Of a stretch of 64,000 bases of DNA, positions 61,901 through 64,000 are shown in pieces. Within the stretch, counting starts at the first letter, position 1. Every line of letters begins with the position of its first letter. Under the pieces are notes generated by a model that saw only the letters and a list, made by a program, of their open reading frames with translations, had not been told where the DNA came from and searched no databases. The translations under genes and the position numbers were made by a program. This stretch comes from Bacteroidales bacterium (lineage in GTDB: Bacteria; Bacteroidota; Bacteroidia; Bacteroidales; F082): NCBI GenBank assembly GCA_016936355.1, contig JAFGYB010000066.1, forward strand, positions 1 to 64,000, written 5' to 3'.

Positions 61901-62635
61901 ATTATTCGAGAGAAAGGGGTGAACGGCGACCGGGAAATGGCGTATGCTCTTTACCTGGCCGGATTTGATGTGAAGGATATACACATGACCGACCTGATCA
62001 GTGGCCGGGAAGATTTGTCGGATGTGGGATTCGTTGTTTTTGTGGGCGGTTTCTCCAATTCCGATGTCCTGGGTTCTGCCAAGGGTTGGGCCGGTGCCTT
62101 TCTTTACAACAGCAAAGCAAAAGATGCCCTCGATCGGTTTTACCATCGTGAAGATACACTCAGCTTAGGAGTGTGTAATGGGTGTCAGTTGATGGTGGAA
62201 TTAAACCTGATCTATCCCGACCATCCGGAGCATATTGAAATGGAGTTGAATGATTCGGGGAAATTTGAATCCGGTTTTATCAATGTGAACATCCATGAAA
62301 ACAATTCGGTGATGCTGAAATCCCTGGCAGGAAACCGGTTAGGTGTGTGGGTGGCCCACGGAGAAGGAAAGTTTAGTTTCCCTTATTACAAGGATAAATA
62401 TCATGTTCCTTCGTCGTACACTTATGATCTGTATCCGGGTAATCCCAATGGTTCAGACTGGGGTGCAGCCGCTATTTGTTCCAACAACGGCCGGCATCTG
62501 GCGATGATGCCTCATTTGGAACGATCTGTTTTTCCGTGGCAATGGGCTCACTATCCTGAATCAAGAAAAAGTGACCAGGTTACCCCATGGATTGAGGCGT
62601 TTGTGAACGCCAGACAGTGGCTGCAAAAGTTTTGA
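58952..62635 (+). CDS. purL: Phosphoribosylformylglycinamidine synthase (single-chain)
   Basis: 1227 aa from the ATG at 58952; a TTG at 58922 lies inside the promoter. Catalyses the fourth step of purine synthesis, FGAR plus glutamine and ATP to FGAM. Large single-chain form: synthetase halves ([58 protein letters not shown]) and a C-terminal glutaminase with nucleophile Cys in [13 protein letters not shown] and HGEGKF. Monocistronic, between the mntR promoter region and the FadL-like gene. Confidence 0.97.
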   Translation: [1227 protein letters not shown]

Positions 62636-62818
62636 TTTTCGCTAAAGAATCTGGCTGAACCTTTTCACATTGTTGGTTCGTATCTTCTCAATTGCGTGTA
62701 GAGAACCGGTGGCTGTTGATTGTTGATTTTGAGCAGGCAGCAAATTTCTTTTTCAATAAAAGGGGGACAAGTTTAATTTTTTATAAATTAGCCTCAATAT
62801 TAACCAAATTTATTTACC

Positions 62819-64000
62819 ATGAGAAAAATTACAATTACCTTGCTGGCTTTCATGTTAGCCGTTAACCTGGGCTATGCAGGTGGTTTGGTGACCAATACCA
62901 ATCAAAGTACTGCATGGGCCCGTATGATGGTACGTGATGCTTCAACAAGTATTGACGCTGTTTACTACAACCCGGCAGCGCTCACCAAATTGTCAGATGG
63001 GCTTCACATTTCTTTGAGTAATCAAACAATTTCTCAAACACAAACCATTACCAGTACTTTTCAGTTCCTGAATAACAAGACTTACGAAGGAAAAGTATCT
63101 GCACCGATTTTCCCTGATGTTTACGTGGCTTACAAAACAGGTCGCTGGGCATTTTCTTTGGGTTTCATGCCGATTGGTGGTGGTGGTGGCGCCGAATTCG
63201 CCACAGGAATTCCCATGGCTGAAATTCCCATTGCAGCTACCGCAGCCGGACTCTCAGGTTTGGGAGTTACCGGATATTCCATGGACATGTATCTGAAAGG
63301 ATCTTCCGTGTACTTCGGCTTACAGGCTGGTATCAGTTTTGCTGTTTCCAAAAACTTTTCCCTCTATGGTGGGGTTCGTTATGTGATGGCAAACAACTCA
63401 TACTCAGGTTATGTTAAAGACATCAGGTTTACTACTGCCGGAGGTTCTGTGGTTCCTGATACTTATGTGAATGGCGTTGCAAAGGGATTACAGGATGCTT
63501 CGAATGGATTGGCTTATCTGGTGAGCCAGGGTGCCGGAGCTTACACTTTAAGTCAGGCTGTTACTGATCCTACCCAATTGGCTCAACTCCAAGCTGCATT
63601 GACTGCTGCAGGTGCTACTCCTGATAATTTGTCTACAATGACTATTTCTGATTTGAATACAAACTTTTCACCCGTATTGGTTGCTACTTCTCAATACTTA
63701 AGTTCAGTAGCTCAGTCACTGGGTGCCTTGTTGGGTGATCAGCAGATTGATGTGAAACAAAAAGGTCATGGTTTTACTCCTATTTTCGGAGCCAATCTGT
63801 CGTTGTTGAACAACAAACTCGACATTGGTTTGAAATATGAATTCATTACCCACATGACCCTGACCAACAGCACCCCTGCCGGTAAAGGTTATTTGATTGG
63901 TATGAATACAGACGGTTCACCTATTTACATGTTCCCCGATGGTGAAAAAATCAATGCTGACATGCCTTCTATGCTGTCAATTGGTGTGAACTATAAAGTA
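62819..64000 (+). CDS. OmpP1/FadL-family outer-membrane transporter (3' end missing)
   Basis: 394 codons in the window; the frame is open to the right edge. Signal peptide MRKITITLLAFMLAVNLGYAGG, then the FadL hallmarks: an N-terminal hatch-like region with ARMMVRDASTSIDAVYYNPAALTKLSDG, and beta-barrel strands (FSLYGGVRYVMANNSYSGYV; LSLLNNKLDIGLKYEF). About residues 220-305 form an Ala/Ser/Gln-rich helical insertion (TLSQAVTDPTQLAQLQAALT) not usual in E. coli FadL. The family imports hydrophobic compounds such as long-chain fatty acids or aromatics. Confidence 0.9.
   Translation, partial: MRKITITLLAFMLAVNLGYAGGLVTNTNQSTAWARMMVRDASTSIDAVYYNPAALTKLSDGLHISLSNQTISQTQTITSTFQFLNNKTYEGKVSAPIFPDVYVAYKTGRWAFSLGFMPIGGGGGAEFATGIPMAEIPIAATAAGLSGLGVTGYSMDMYLKGSSVYFGLQAGISFAVSKNFSLYGGVRYVMANNSYSGYVKDIRFTTAGGSVVPDTYVNGVAKGLQDASNGLAYLVSQGAGAYTLSQAVTDPTQLAQLQAALTAAGATPDNLSTMTISDLNTNFSPVLVATSQYLSSVAQSLGALLGDQQIDVKQKGHGFTPIFGANLSLLNNKLDIGLKYEFITHMTLTNSTPAGKGYLIGMNTDGSPIYMFPDGEKINADMPSMLSIGVNYKV

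Noticed and set aside
62660-62720. Possible tRNA fragment (GGTTCGTATC)
   Set aside because: No acceptor stem, anticodon arm or D arm can be folded around it.
1-64000. Mobile elements, CRISPR arrays, defence islands, prophage genes
   Set aside because: No transposase, integrase, repeat-spacer array or phage-type protein is visible; gene content and codon style look uniform and chromosomal.

Overview
The window is one contiguous stretch of a Bacteroidota chromosome, probably from a free-living member of the phylum. Four lines of evidence support this. Nearly every transcription unit is preceded by the phylum's characteristic -7 element TAnnTTTG instead of a sigma-70 -10 box, and Shine-Dalgarno sequences are absent. 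There is a type IX secretion (T9SS) C-terminal sorting domain. Complex I has a fused NuoCD. Outer-membrane proteins and lipoproteins are of Bacteroidota type. I saw no rRNA, tRNA, CRISPR array, insertion sequence or prophage. Both ends cut genes: msrA on the left and a FadL/OmpP1-type porin on the right.

Layout. 1-2.3 kb: exported MsrA, flavodoxin, and a hemerythrin-like protein co-transcribed with a NarL/LuxR regulator that has lost its phosphorylatable Asp. 2.6-6.4 kb: pheT and a sigma-54 activator. 6.3-9.8 kb: an ADP-forming acyl-CoA synthetase/GNAT fusion overlapping a sirtuin. 10-14 kb: a TsuA/YeeE thiosulfate-type transporter, a DEAD-box helicase with a highly structured leader, and a LysR regulator. 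14-16 kb: a T9SS-secreted protein with a glycosyltransferase. 16-20 kb: a small exported protein, SulP plus beta-carbonic anhydrase, a DUF1338 dioxygenase and a PAP2 phosphatase. 20.5-28.5 kb: an RND-adaptor-TolC efflux operon, a PepSY-like protein and a two-component system. 29.7-44.3 kb: a complete nuoA-N operon with the NADH-oxidising EFG module. 44.4-48 kb: an orphan gene, a GT28-like glycosyltransferase and a hybrid histidine kinase lacking its phosphoacceptor His. 48-51 kb: a mevalonate-pathway cluster (mvaD, mevalonate kinase, prenyl synthase). 51.1-55 kb: a rhodanese-porin-rhodanese operon divergent from a Crp/Fnr regulator. 55-58.7 kb: trxB, then an MntR-type repressor with an Nramp-Usp fusion transporter. 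59-64 kb: purL and the FadL-like protein.

Themes. Several units handle sulfur and redox chemistry (TsuA, three rhodanese-fold gene products' worth of domains, thioredoxin reductase, MsrA, flavodoxin). Others handle respiration and carbon energy (complex I, ADP-forming acyl-CoA synthetase, bicarbonate uptake) and envelope stress or efflux. The most promising undescribed items are the rhodanese/porin/rhodanese operon with its Crp/Fnr regulator, a possible kissing-loop RNA in the helicase leader, a repeated operator that links the two-component system to the PepSY gene, and two signalling proteins that have lost their phosphorylation residues. All functional statements rest on reading motifs by eye; no database search was run.
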